Below, in pieces: positions 22,601-30,797 of a stretch of DNA of 64,000 nucleotides (positions are counted from its first letter, which is position 1; each line of letters opens with the position of its first letter). Below the pieces are notes generated by a model, which was not told the origin of the DNA, ran no database searches, and saw only the letters and a program-made list of their open reading frames with translations. This DNA comes from Rahnella victoriana. Lineage in GTDB: Bacteria; Pseudomonadota; Gammaproteobacteria; Enterobacterales; Enterobacteriaceae. The stretch is taken from the NCBI RefSeq assembly GCF_004330295.1, contig NZ_SJOJ01000004.1, positions 62,001 to 126,000 of the forward strand, read 5' to 3'. The position numbers were made by a program, and so were the translations under genes.

Positions 22601-25600
22601 GCGGCAGGCAACACCACCACGCTGCCACCGGTCAGTATCGGAGTGGTGACGCAGAACGTGCCGGTGCCGACCATCGATACGCCGTTCGGCGATACTTTCC
22701 TCAATCAGCGCGAAGCAGACACCGACCAGACGCTCACCGGGACCACCGGCGTCACGGGCGCAGGTCAGTCCGTCGTTGTGAATATCGGCGGTGTGGATCA
22801 TGCGGCGACTGTCGATGCGGCCGGTATCTGGACGGTGAATATCAGTGCGGCGGATTTGCAGTTAATCACCGAAGGTCCGCAAAACATTGTGGTCACAGCT
22901 ACCGATAGCGCGGGTAATGCGGGTACGGCCAACAGCGCCATCACCGTGGATTACACGCTGCCAACGCTGAGCTTTGATCCGGTGGCGACGGACGACATTA
23001 TTAATGCGGCGGAAACCTTGCAGCCGGTGGTGATCAGCGGCACATCAGATATCCCGGATGCAGGACAAACGGTTTCTGTGGTGCTGAGCTTCAACAATGT
23101 GACCTACACGGCGATCGTCCAGCCGGACGGAACCTGGAGCTTCACGCTGCCAAGTTCTGTGGTACAGGCGCTGGCAGATACCACTTACACACTCTCCGCG
23201 ACCATCACTGATGCCGCCGGTAACACCACCACCGGCAATCATTCCTTCACCGTGGATGCGGCGGCGGCTGACTTGCCAACGCTGACCATCACAGCGGTGT
23301 CGGAAGATGATTACATTAATGCGGTAGAAAAAGGTGCGGATATCCCGATCACCGGGACATCCACCAATCTCGAAGCCGGACAGACGGTGGTGGTGAGCTT
23401 TAACGGCAAAAACTACAATGCCCTCGTCGGTGCGAATGGCGAATGGACGGCAACCGTGCCGCTGGCGGATCTGGCGACCTTGTCCGACGGGCCGATTACC
23501 GTAACAGCGACTTCAGCTGATCTGGCCGGTAACCCGGCGTCAGCGTCGCATAACGCCACCGTGATCGCCCAGCCGGGCGACCTGCCGACCCTGACCATCA
23601 ACGCCATTTCCGGCGATGATTACATCAATATCACCGAACACAATCAGGGCATGACCGTGAGCGGCACCTCCACGCATATTCCTGTGGGTGGCACGGTGAC
23701 GGTGGTCATTACCGGCGAAGACTACACGGCGACCTATACGGCCACCGTGCAGGCCAACGGCAGCTGGAGCTTCCCGATGACCGCCGCGCAGGTTCAGGCG
23801 ATGCCGTCCGGCAACAACACCTTTACGGCTACTGCGGATGACGTGGCGCAAAACGTCGCCACCAGCACGCACGATGTGACCGTGGATACTATTCCGCCGT
23901 TGCTGACCGTGACCGTGGATACCGGCGGTGACGGCATCATCAATCTGGCCGAAGCCGCGCTGGGCGTCCCGGTAAGCGGGACCACCGATCCTAACCTGAC
24001 GGTCAAAGTGACCTTCAATGGTAAGGATTATCTGACCACCGCCAGCGATCAGGGCGTCTGGTCGCTGACCATTCCGGGCGCGGATGTGCAGGCGCTCACC
24101 ACCGATGGCAACAAAACCTTCGGCGTCAGCGTCACTGACACCTCAGGCAACATTGTCACCGGCTCGGGCAATTTCACCCTGGCCACGCATTCACTGCCAA
24201 CCCTGACGGTCGGTCTGATTGCCGGTGACGGCGTGCTGAACATTGCCGAAGCGGCCGCCGGGTTTACCCTGAACGGCACCAGCAGCGGGCTGGCGGCGGG
24301 CACTGCCGTGCTGGTCACCATTCCGGGGCTGGCGGATCCGATCTCCGGTGTCGTAAATGCCCTCGGAACAGGCTGGACTGCCGTCGTGGCACCGGGTCTG
24401 CTCAGCGGGCTGGACAACGGGCCAATACAGATCAGCGTCTCGGCGACGGATACGGCGCTTAACCCGGCTTCTTCCAGCGCCAGCCTCAATGTGGCACTGA
24501 CCCAACCGGGCATACCGACCATCAATACGCCGTTTGTGGATGGCGTGCTGAATGCCGCCGAAGCGGGCGCAACCCAGCTGATCACTGGCTCCACCGGCAT
24601 TGTCGGCGCAGGCCAGACCGTGACGGTGACGATAGATGGCACGGCGGTCACCGCGACCGTCGGGGCGGATGGCGTATGGACCGCCACGGTGCCTTCTTCT
24701 GTGTTACTGGGGCTGACGGATGCCACGCACACCATTTCGGTGACGGCGACAGACAGTGCGGGTAACCCGAGCAGTGAAGCGGGTACGCTCGATTTCACGG
24801 CGCTGACGCATGTTCTGCCTGTGGCGGGAATCAATATCCCGTTCGGTGACGGCGTGCTGAATCTCGATGAAGCCACAGCGGGCGGCACCATTACCGGTAC
24901 CACCGGTATTACCTCGCCGGGTCAGACCGTCACGGTGGTGATTAACGGTAACGCGGTGCCGGTGGATGTGGATTCTGCTGCCGGAACCTGGACGGTTACC
25001 CTGACGCCAGCGCAGTTGCTGGGCTTGCAGGACGGCACCTGGCCGGTCGTCGTGACTGTCACCGACAGCGCGGGCAACACCTCGCCGCTGACGGCGTCGG
25101 TTGACGTGCAAATCCACAACGTGCCGGCACCGACCATCAATCTGCCGTTCGGTGACGGCACGCTGAACATTGCCGAATCGACGGCTGTGGGCGGCCAGAC
25201 GCTTACCGGGTCCACCGGCGTGACAGGCGCAGGTCAAACCGTCAGCGTGGCGATTGCAGGCATGACCGGCAGTCCGTTTACCGCCGCGGTTGATCCGGTT
25301 ACCGGCAACTGGAGCCTCAACCTGACACCTGTGCAGCTGGCCAGTCTTGGCACCCCGACGGCGGCACACCTGATTACCGTCACGGCGACCGATGGCGTGG
25401 GCAACCATACCGATGCCACCCTGTCCTTCACGTCGCATCTTTCTGCCCCGGATCCGGTTATTAATCAACCCTTTGGTGATGGCAGTCTGAATATCGTGGA
25501 AGCGGGAGGCGTGAATGTGATTACCGGTAACACCGGGATCACCGGCGATAACCAGAACGTTAAACTGACCATCGACGTGGGCGGCACCATTTATACTGCG

Positions 25601-28600
25601 ACCGTCGATCCGACGACGGGCGACTGGGCGGTCAGCCTGCCTGCGGGCGTGCTGAACTCTCTGGGCAGTGGCACGCACGATATCAACGTGACGGTGACGG
25701 ATGCCGCAGGCAACACCACGCCAGCGACATTGCCATTCACCAGCTATCTCACCGTGCCGGATGTCACCATCGACACGCCGTTTGGCGACGGTTACCTGAA
25801 CGCGACCGAAGCCGGGGTCACGCAGACCCTGACCGGGACGACGGGGCTGACGGGGGCAAATCAAACCGTGGTGGTGACCATTGGCGGTCTGACGATCCCC
25901 GGTGTCACGGTGGATGCGAACGGTAACTGGTCAGCCCCTCTGACGGCTGGCGAACTCGCCGATCTGCCACAGGGACCGCAGGAAATCACCGTCACCGTCA
26001 CCGACGGCGGCGGCAATACCGGTTCGGCCATGGCGGATGTCGGCATTGCCGTGACGCTCTTGCCAACGGTGGCAGTGACCTCCTTCGCCGGTGCCGGTTT
26101 TGACCTGACCTATACCGAAAGCCAGAGCACGCAAACCATCACCGGTACCACGGTGAACGTGCAGGCGGGGCAGCAGGTAACGGTTTCCGTCGGCGGCATC
26201 AGCCATCAGGCTACGGTGCTGGGTGACGGTTCATGGAGTGTGACGCTGACACCGGCTGAACTCGGTACGCTGACCACCGGGCAGACGATCGGCGTCACGG
26301 TGAGCGATCTGGCGGGTAACCCGGCAACAGGGGCTTCAGCGCCAATCACGGTCAACCTGACACCGCCAGCGTTCTCCATCAGTATCGATCCGGTCACCGG
26401 CGACAACATCATTAATGTGGCGGATGGCAGTCCGTTGAACATAACCGTTTCCGGTAAAACCCTGAACGTACCGGACAACACAGAGGTTATCGTGACGGTG
26501 GGCAGCGTGGCGCACACGGCGACGGTCACCGGTGGCGTCTGGTCGGTGTCTGTGGCTGCCACTGAATTCACCAATGGCACCACCACGACGGTTACCGCGT
26601 CAACACTGGATCCATTAACCAATGCCACACAAGGCGTGCTGGTGGATACCACCTTGCCAACGGTGACGATCAATGCCTTTACCGGCGACGATGTTCTCAA
26701 CAGCACCGAGTCGAAATCCGCGCAGCTGATTACCGGTGCGGCGGATGCCGGCGACGTGGGGCGTGTGGTGGTTGTCAACCTGAATGGCAAAACCTACAGC
26801 GGCACCGTACAGGCAGGCGGCACCTGGTCCGTCAGCGTACCGGCAGCCGATTTGCAGGCATTACCACAAGGTAGCGGCGCGACCAACGTGATCTCCGCGA
26901 CGCTGACAGACGCGGCAGGCAACGTGGGCACGGCGGTTCCGCATACCGTGAACGTTGATACCGCCGCACCGTTACTGGCGCTGGATGTGGTGGCCGGTAA
27001 TAACGTCATTAACCTGGTGGAATCGCTGGCCAACGTACTGGTCGGCGGTACCTCCAGCGGGGCAGACGGTCAGACCGTCAACGTCACTCTCGGCGGTGCG
27101 TCAATTGGTACGGCAGTGATCCAGCCGGGCGGGGCATGGACGCTCAACCTGACGCCAGCGCAGTTGCTTCTGCTCAACGACGGCACCCTGACTCTGGCAG
27201 CTACCGTGACGGATCAGGCGGGTAACACCACCAGCGTCAGCACCGGTCTGGATATCTTCTTCAACAAACTGCTGGCACTGAATGTGACCAGCGGTCTCGG
27301 GCTGACGGACGGCTTCCTCAATCTGGCGGAATCGCAGGTGGCGCAAACCATCAGCGGGACGGCGATTGGCGCGGGCGTGGGATCGGTGGTCTCGACTGTC
27401 ATCAACGGCACGCCGCTTTCGGCGATTGTCGGGGCGAACGGCGCTTGGTCGCTGAACATTCCGGCGGCGTTACTCGGTGCGCTGGGTGAAGGCCAGCAGG
27501 TGCTCAACATTAACCTCACCGATGCCGCAGGCAACGTGAAAGCCTCCGTGCTGAATCTGGACGTCATTAAAACGCTTCCGGTTCTGGGCGATCTGGATCC
27601 GCTGTTTGGCGGCAACGGTCTGCTGAATGCGGCGGAATCGCTGCTGGCGCAAACCATCGGCGGGGTAGCGACGGCGGTTGACGGCACTCTGGTGACCGTG
27701 ACCCTCGGCGGTAAAACCTACAACACCACCGTGACGGCGGGGACCTGGGACCTTCAGATCCAGCCGGGCGATTTGGGCGCGTTGCTGGACGGCAATCTGA
27801 ATCTGGGGATCACCCTGACGGATCCGGCGGGTAACACCTCCACCACCACTGTTCCGGTGGGCATTGCCATCCACAATCTGCCGCAGGTGGTGCTCAACAC
27901 CGTGTTTGGCGACGGCGTGCTGAATATCGCCGATCTGCTGGTGAATCAGACCATCAGCGGTACGGTCTCCAACGTGGCAGCGGGAACCGCCATTGCCGTG
28001 CAGGTCGGCACGCAAACCATTAACGGCGTGGTCGATGCGACGGGGCATTTCCTGGTCACCGTTCCGCCGTCCGTTCTTGGGTTGCTGAGTGGTACCACTG
28101 CGGCGGTCAGCGTGACGGTCGCCGATGCGGCGGGCAACGTCGGCAGTGCGGTGGCGAACGCGGTGCTGGATCTGGTCAAACCGGTCATTAACCTCACGTC
28201 GGTTCTGGGCGATGGCTTGCTGAATGCGGCTGACGCACTGACCACGCAGGTGATTGGCGGTACGGTCAGCGGCGTGACCACCGGGACGCAGGTGCAGGTG
28301 ACGCTGGGCGGGAAAACCTTCCTCGGCGCAACCGATGCCAGCGGTGCGTTCAGCATCACCCTGCAACCGGGTGACCTGAAAGCCCTCGGCGACGGCACCT
28401 TCACGGTCGGGGTTTCCGTGACCGACAGCGGCGGTAACACCAGCACCACCAGCGGAACGCTGAATTCGATCATCAACGCGGTACCGAAAATTGTGCTGGA
28501 TCCTGTGTTCGGTGCAGACGGCATCCTCAACGCGGCTGAAGCCCTGCTGACGCAAACTATCAGCGGGACAGTCACCAACGGGCATGTCGGTGAAACGGTC

Positions 28601-30721
28601 AATATCAACATCGGCGGGGGGCTGATTAATCTGACGGCCGCCGTAGGCAGTGACGGCAAATTCACCGCGTCGCTGACCCCGCTGCAACTGGCCGGGCTGC
28701 TGGACGGCAATCTGACCATCGTCACCTCGGTGACCGATGCGGTGGGCAACACGGCGTCCAATACCGTGGGGCTGAATGTCGGTATCCACAACCTGCCATC
28801 GATTGTCCTTAACCCGCTGTTCGGCGACGGCGTGCTGAATGTGGTTGACCTGCTGACCGGACAGACCATCAGCGGTGTCGCCACCAACGTGGCGCAGGGC
28901 ACTCAGGTTCAGGTTTCCCTGAATGGCAAAAACTATCTGGCGACAGTGGGCGCGGGCGGCATCTTCAGTGTCACCGTGCCGGCGCTCGATCTCTCCGCCA
29001 TCGTTAACGGCACGCAGTCGGTGGTCGCCAGCCTGACGGACGGATCCGGTAACCCGGCCTCTGTCACCGGTCTGCTGAATGTGGTGTCGCAGTCGCTGCC
29101 AACCATCACGCTTAACCCGCTGTTTGGCGATGGCCTGCTGAACGCGGCAGATGCGCTGCTGACCCAAACCATCAGCGGGACCACCACCAACGCGCAGGGA
29201 TCGACCGTGACCCTGAACGTGGGCGGCAATACCCTGACGGCGCTGGTGAAAGCCGACGGTACCTTCAGCGTGGCGGTCCCGCAGCTCACTCTGTCGGGCC
29301 TGCTGGACGGAACGCTGAACGTCGGTGCCTCGGTGACTAACGCCGCCGGTCACGCCGTCAGCGGTAACGCCACGGCGACGGTGGGGATCCACACCTTGCC
29401 GACGCTGCTGGTCAATACCCTGTTTGGCGGAGACCAGTATCTCAATGCCGCCGAAGCCGGGGTTAACACCAACATCAGCGGGACATCCAACCTGCTCAAC
29501 GGCACGGTGTCGGTCAGTATTGGTGGCGTAACACACACCGGTACCATCACCAACGGCGCGTGGAGTGTGCCGTTCACCTCGGCAGAGCTGAAAGGGCTGT
29601 CGGATGGCTCAACGCAGGTTTCTGTCTCGGTTGCGGATCTTGTGGGTAATACCGCGATTGTGTCTAACCCGCTGAGCGTACTGACGCATGCACTGCCGCA
29701 GGTGGCACTGAACCCGGTTCTCGGCCTGACGCTCGGTGTGGTAGGCGGCATTCTGGGTGGTCAGGGGCTGACCCTGAGCGGGACCAGCCGCAACATCGCA
29801 CAGGGCGGTCAGGTCAGTGTGACCCTGCTGGGCAATACGCTGGCGGGAACCGTGCAGGCGGACGGTTCGTGGACAGTGAAACTTTCCAGTGCACTGCTGA
29901 GCAGTTACGGCGTGATTGGCTTACTGAACGCACTGCTCGGCGCGGTGGTTGAACTGAAAGCGGTCGATGCGGCCGGTAACGGATTCGATGCGCACGTCGG
30001 GCTGACGGTAGGTTCAACATTGCCGGCGGACGCCAACGTTGCGCAGGTTCAGTCGCTGTCAGTGGACGATACCCATACGCTGGCGGCGGTTCACACCACC
30101 GATACCAGTACAACTACGGATACCTCAGTGACGCACGCCGCCAGCACGCTGACGGATCCGCTGGTGACAACTGATACCAGTGCTTCAACCACCACCACGC
30201 ACGACACCACCACGGCAGACACTACCGCGCACGCGGACACGGCGTTCTCCATTGGCGGTATCACCATCGACCTGACGGCAACTGACGGCGTGGCTATCGG
30301 CGGCGCGGGCAACGATACCATCTCAGTGCATACCCTCGATTTCTCGCAAATCGACGGCGGCACCGGTGTCGATACCTTACTGCTGGCGGGCACCAATCAG
30401 CATCTGGATCTGACCGTACTCGGACTGAAAGTCGAGCATATCGACATCTTCGACCTGGGCAATTCCGGCACCAACAGCATTTCCCTGAACCTGCATGAGG
30501 CGCTGAACGTGAAGGATAACCCGACCGATGAAGTGATCATCAAAGGCGGCGAGGGCAGTCTGGTGAATCTGCACATCGGCACTGACGGCGCATGGAGTGA
30601 AACCGGACAACGCACCGTCGATGGCCTGACGTTTGACGTGTACCACAACGCATCCATGGATGCCTCAAACACCCTGGGAGACGTTCTGGTGCAGCACGGT
30701 CTGCACGTACAACAGAGTTAA
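16688..30721 (+). CDS. BapA-type giant Ig-repeat adhesin secreted by a type I system
   Basis: Very large surface or biofilm adhesin, 4,677 residues, roughly 450 kDa. Residues 1-120 form a BapA-prefix-like domain (GNDLVIHMKDGRTVRYHSFF). A hydrophobic stretch (about 132-152) and a Gly8-Ser linker follow. Next come 42 tandem bacterial Ig-like domains of about 100 residues (about 176-4443), each with a GDxxLNxxEA opening, an SGT turn, an LNGKTYTATV core, WSVxVPAADL and TDAAGN. Then a Thr/Ser/Asp-rich spacer (about 4455-4520) leads to a C-terminal type I secretion domain with an RTX-like GGAGNDTI and an IDGGTGVDTLLLAG segment. I find no cysteine in this span. The frame is open from GTG 16607, but ATG 16688 has AGGGG six bases upstream, and the extra N-terminal codons add three cysteines. 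The secretion genes follow directly, as in Salmonella bapABCD. Confidence 0.93.
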   Translation: MAQNGSVVTDVLSRTNGAVISQVSNSSQDVTLNQISIVRVHATRDAVTSYERVGNDLVIHMKDGRTVRYHSFFDTDGKGHHSELIFDDGVHPIEHAAFVDTGATAAAVPIVPAYETIPGVGALVIDSSNFDPAVLGAVLGVIALGAGIAIAAGGGGGGGGSSSDNGGNNGGNEGGDTPTLTLGAFAGDNRLNATEVRSTQTFSGVATNVAAGDTITLTINGKTYTTKIGSGGAWNLPLTAGELQGLADGTYVVTVKVTNSAGASISKSVTVVVDTTPPVINVNAVSGDNIINAAEHNQPLVVSGTASASEAGRTITVTLNGVNYTATVGSNGAWSVTVPANRVAALANGEYDIRVALTDSAGNSTTVTHDLTVNTSVVSTTPTITLNAFAGDNVLDGAERQVNQTISGSTTHVTAGQVVTITLNGKTYTATVLANGKWSVSVPAADLLGLENGTLTINATVKDTAGHTATTNENVTVNASLAGIVVNPISGDGQLNQTEAQSPLAISGIASNVPAGTVVTVTLNGKTYTGTTTANGSWSINVPAADLQALADGATTVKVSMAGVSVNASVNVATHPGDVTLTPPFGGDGVLNNTEAGSNQTLTGNTGLKGAGQTVSVVIDGHTYTGTVLPNGTYTVTLPASAVSTLPQGQNSVVVNVTDSAGNHNSLTTNVSVDTVAPTLVINPLAGDGQISLAEAAGALTLSGTASVADAGKTVTITIDGNTFTAVVGDNGAWSTQIPAGTLTGLNGDFTVSATLTDAAGNSTTSTSPLHVVADATVQPVITVNAFGGDNAVDGAEVQTAQVLTGTTTRVEAGQIVTITLNGNTYEATVQASGNWSVIIPAADMVALTDGTKTINVSVSDKAGNPATGNDTFTVDSTDNGIAIDPVTGDNVINVTETNDGILITGTTLGVAPFALVTVTFGSLIRLALVQPNGKWSLALSSADLQSLGTDPAGLQLSASVQALDGTTLNNSVSVGVDNVAPVPTLNTPFTDGLLNATEAAAGQTLSGTTGKTGDGQTVTVTLGGHTYNATVAADGSWTVKVPAADLQALPAGNVPITVNATDGAGNTASVSGNASADFTAPTLTVNPVSGDGYINGAEAADGVAITGTASISEQGRTVTVTLNGETYTGIVQPNGQWSVSVPAAAFNGVADGSYPVKVQLSDAAGNSTTVNSSVQVAADAANSPTISVNTFAGNNVLDGAEQKTAQQLSGTTSHVEAGQTVLILLNGHSYTAVVQPSGSWSVSVPAADLALLANGTTQISVSVADKAGNVATGSETLTVNNLLSGLSVNPVAGDNQLNAGEAAAGITLSGTSSNVPVNGVVTITLNGKTYTATVGVGGAWSAQIPAADLALLNDGNNTVKVSATDAAGNPVSGSSDFGVIIHSVPAATLNTPFGDTQLNASEAAAGQTLTGSTGVSGDGQTVTVTIGGNGYPATVDASGNWSATVPAGDLQTLPQGPGAVQVAVTDAAGNTSNISAPVTIDTVAPVVTITTPVAGDGTINAADAGAVIPVSGTAGAGEAGDTVTISIGGHTYTGTVAAGGGWTVNIPADALANVANGTYTLTATVTDAAGNAGTATAPVTVTADPAFLPTIDIDLFAGDGTLDGAERTNPQTVSGTTTNVEAGQLVIVTVGGIEYEATVQASGAWSVSIPAGTLQTLQNGQATIEVSVADKAGNPAVNSEDFTVNSALGGVTINPITGDNKIDATEAGTGFDISGKTANVPEGTDVTVKLGTATYTTQTDADGNWTVNVPSGDVANLADGTSHVIVTTVTTDQGEVTTTQDLGIYTTLPQPTLNTPFGDGLLSSAEAATDQTLTGKTGLTGDGQTVTVTIDGTPYTGTVATDGSWTVTIPAADLQGLGEGTNTITVAVTDAAGNTGTLPGSVDVDFTPPALSLDLVATDNVINAAEAGAPITLSGNGDPADAGQIVTLTFNGQTYTAEVQANGSWSTTIPANTLDGLADGSYPLTAELTDAAGNTTTLPPVSIGVVTQNVPVPTIDTPFGDTFLNQREADTDQTLTGTTGVTGAGQSVVVNIGGVDHAATVDAAGIWTVNISAADLQLITEGPQNIVVTATDSAGNAGTANSAITVDYTLPTLSFDPVATDDIINAAETLQPVVISGTSDIPDAGQTVSVVLSFNNVTYTAIVQPDGTWSFTLPSSVVQALADTTYTLSATITDAAGNTTTGNHSFTVDAAAADLPTLTITAVSEDDYINAVEKGADIPITGTSTNLEAGQTVVVSFNGKNYNALVGANGEWTATVPLADLATLSDGPITVTATSADLAGNPASASHNATVIAQPGDLPTLTINAISGDDYINITEHNQGMTVSGTSTHIPVGGTVTVVITGEDYTATYTATVQANGSWSFPMTAAQVQAMPSGNNTFTATADDVAQNVATSTHDVTVDTIPPLLTVTVDTGGDGIINLAEAALGVPVSGTTDPNLTVKVTFNGKDYLTTASDQGVWSLTIPGADVQALTTDGNKTFGVSVTDTSGNIVTGSGNFTLATHSLPTLTVGLIAGDGVLNIAEAAAGFTLNGTSSGLAAGTAVLVTIPGLADPISGVVNALGTGWTAVVAPGLLSGLDNGPIQISVSATDTALNPASSSASLNVALTQPGIPTINTPFVDGVLNAAEAGATQLITGSTGIVGAGQTVTVTIDGTAVTATVGADGVWTATVPSSVLLGLTDATHTISVTATDSAGNPSSEAGTLDFTALTHVLPVAGINIPFGDGVLNLDEATAGGTITGTTGITSPGQTVTVVINGNAVPVDVDSAAGTWTVTLTPAQLLGLQDGTWPVVVTVTDSAGNTSPLTASVDVQIHNVPAPTINLPFGDGTLNIAESTAVGGQTLTGSTGVTGAGQTVSVAIAGMTGSPFTAAVDPVTGNWSLNLTPVQLASLGTPTAAHLITVTATDGVGNHTDATLSFTSHLSAPDPVINQPFGDGSLNIVEAGGVNVITGNTGITGDNQNVKLTIDVGGTIYTATVDPTTGDWAVSLPAGVLNSLGSGTHDINVTVTDAAGNTTPATLPFTSYLTVPDVTIDTPFGDGYLNATEAGVTQTLTGTTGLTGANQTVVVTIGGLTIPGVTVDANGNWSAPLTAGELADLPQGPQEITVTVTDGGGNTGSAMADVGIAVTLLPTVAVTSFAGAGFDLTYTESQSTQTITGTTVNVQAGQQVTVSVGGISHQATVLGDGSWSVTLTPAELGTLTTGQTIGVTVSDLAGNPATGASAPITVNLTPPAFSISIDPVTGDNIINVADGSPLNITVSGKTLNVPDNTEVIVTVGSVAHTATVTGGVWSVSVAATEFTNGTTTTVTASTLDPLTNATQGVLVDTTLPTVTINAFTGDDVLNSTESKSAQLITGAADAGDVGRVVVVNLNGKTYSGTVQAGGTWSVSVPAADLQALPQGSGATNVISATLTDAAGNVGTAVPHTVNVDTAAPLLALDVVAGNNVINLVESLANVLVGGTSSGADGQTVNVTLGGASIGTAVIQPGGAWTLNLTPAQLLLLNDGTLTLAATVTDQAGNTTSVSTGLDIFFNKLLALNVTSGLGLTDGFLNLAESQVAQTISGTAIGAGVGSVVSTVINGTPLSAIVGANGAWSLNIPAALLGALGEGQQVLNINLTDAAGNVKASVLNLDVIKTLPVLGDLDPLFGGNGLLNAAESLLAQTIGGVATAVDGTLVTVTLGGKTYNTTVTAGTWDLQIQPGDLGALLDGNLNLGITLTDPAGNTSTTTVPVGIAIHNLPQVVLNTVFGDGVLNIADLLVNQTISGTVSNVAAGTAIAVQVGTQTINGVVDATGHFLVTVPPSVLGLLSGTTAAVSVTVADAAGNVGSAVANAVLDLVKPVINLTSVLGDGLLNAADALTTQVIGGTVSGVTTGTQVQVTLGGKTFLGATDASGAFSITLQPGDLKALGDGTFTVGVSVTDSGGNTSTTSGTLNSIINAVPKIVLDPVFGADGILNAAEALLTQTISGTVTNGHVGETVNINIGGGLINLTAAVGSDGKFTASLTPLQLAGLLDGNLTIVTSVTDAVGNTASNTVGLNVGIHNLPSIVLNPLFGDGVLNVVDLLTGQTISGVATNVAQGTQVQVSLNGKNYLATVGAGGIFSVTVPALDLSAIVNGTQSVVASLTDGSGNPASVTGLLNVVSQSLPTITLNPLFGDGLLNAADALLTQTISGTTTNAQGSTVTLNVGGNTLTALVKADGTFSVAVPQLTLSGLLDGTLNVGASVTNAAGHAVSGNATATVGIHTLPTLLVNTLFGGDQYLNAAEAGVNTNISGTSNLLNGTVSVSIGGVTHTGTITNGAWSVPFTSAELKGLSDGSTQVSVSVADLVGNTAIVSNPLSVLTHALPQVALNPVLGLTLGVVGGILGGQGLTLSGTSRNIAQGGQVSVTLLGNTLAGTVQADGSWTVKLSSALLSSYGVIGLLNALLGAVVELKAVDAAGNGFDAHVGLTVGSTLPADANVAQVQSLSVDDTHTLAAVHTTDTSTTTDTSVTHAASTLTDPLVTTDTSASTTTTHDTTTADTTAHADTAFSIGGITIDLTATDGVAIGGAGNDTISVHTLDFSQIDGGTGVDTLLLAGTNQHLDLTVLGLKVEHIDIFDLGNSGTNSISLNLHEALNVKDNPTDEVIIKGGEGSLVNLHIGTDGAWSETGQRTVDGLTFDVYHNASMDASNTLGDVLVQHGLHVQQS
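17830..22660 (+). repeat. Higher-order tandem repeat: four copies of a four-Ig-domain unit
   Basis: Within the adhesin, Ig repeats 3-18 cycle through the same four subtypes in order: (A) FAGDNxLDGAE, (B) NPxxGDNxxN, (C) TPFGDxxLN with a GxTGxxGxGQTV turn, (D) GDGxIN with an AGxTV turn. The GATGGCGC anchor of subtype A falls at 17873, 19067, 20282 and 21497, giving periods of 1194, 1215 and 1215 bases (398, 405 and 405 codons). After repeat 18 the cycle stops and C-like, then LFGDGLLNAADAL-like, repeats take over. Confidence 0.85.
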
Positions 30722-30731
30722 TTTCTGTACT

Positions 30732-30753
30732 CCTCCCCCTGCGAAGGGGGAGG
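30732..30753. repeat. Solo palindromic half-element (family of the 131-bp element)
   Basis: A perfect 9-bp stem CCTCCCCCT / AGGGGGAGG around a GCGA loop, 10 bases after the adhesin stop codon. The same hairpin forms one end of the 131-bp elements at 35607 and 47504. No T run follows, so it is not a standard terminator, though it could stabilise or attenuate the transcript between the adhesin and its export genes. Confidence 0.85.
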
Positions 30754-30797
30754 CGCAGTACCAAAAAATCAATCGGCGTAATTAAGTGGTGTCGGTA

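Noticed and set aside
19835-22801. A 988-codon open frame on the minus strand, opposite the giant adhesin
   Set aside because: It is antisense to the Ig repeats. The codon periodicity of the GC-rich repeats suppresses stops on the opposite strand, and the frame has no start signal or family motif. The same holds for the minus-strand frames at 27470-29536 and 24704-25864.
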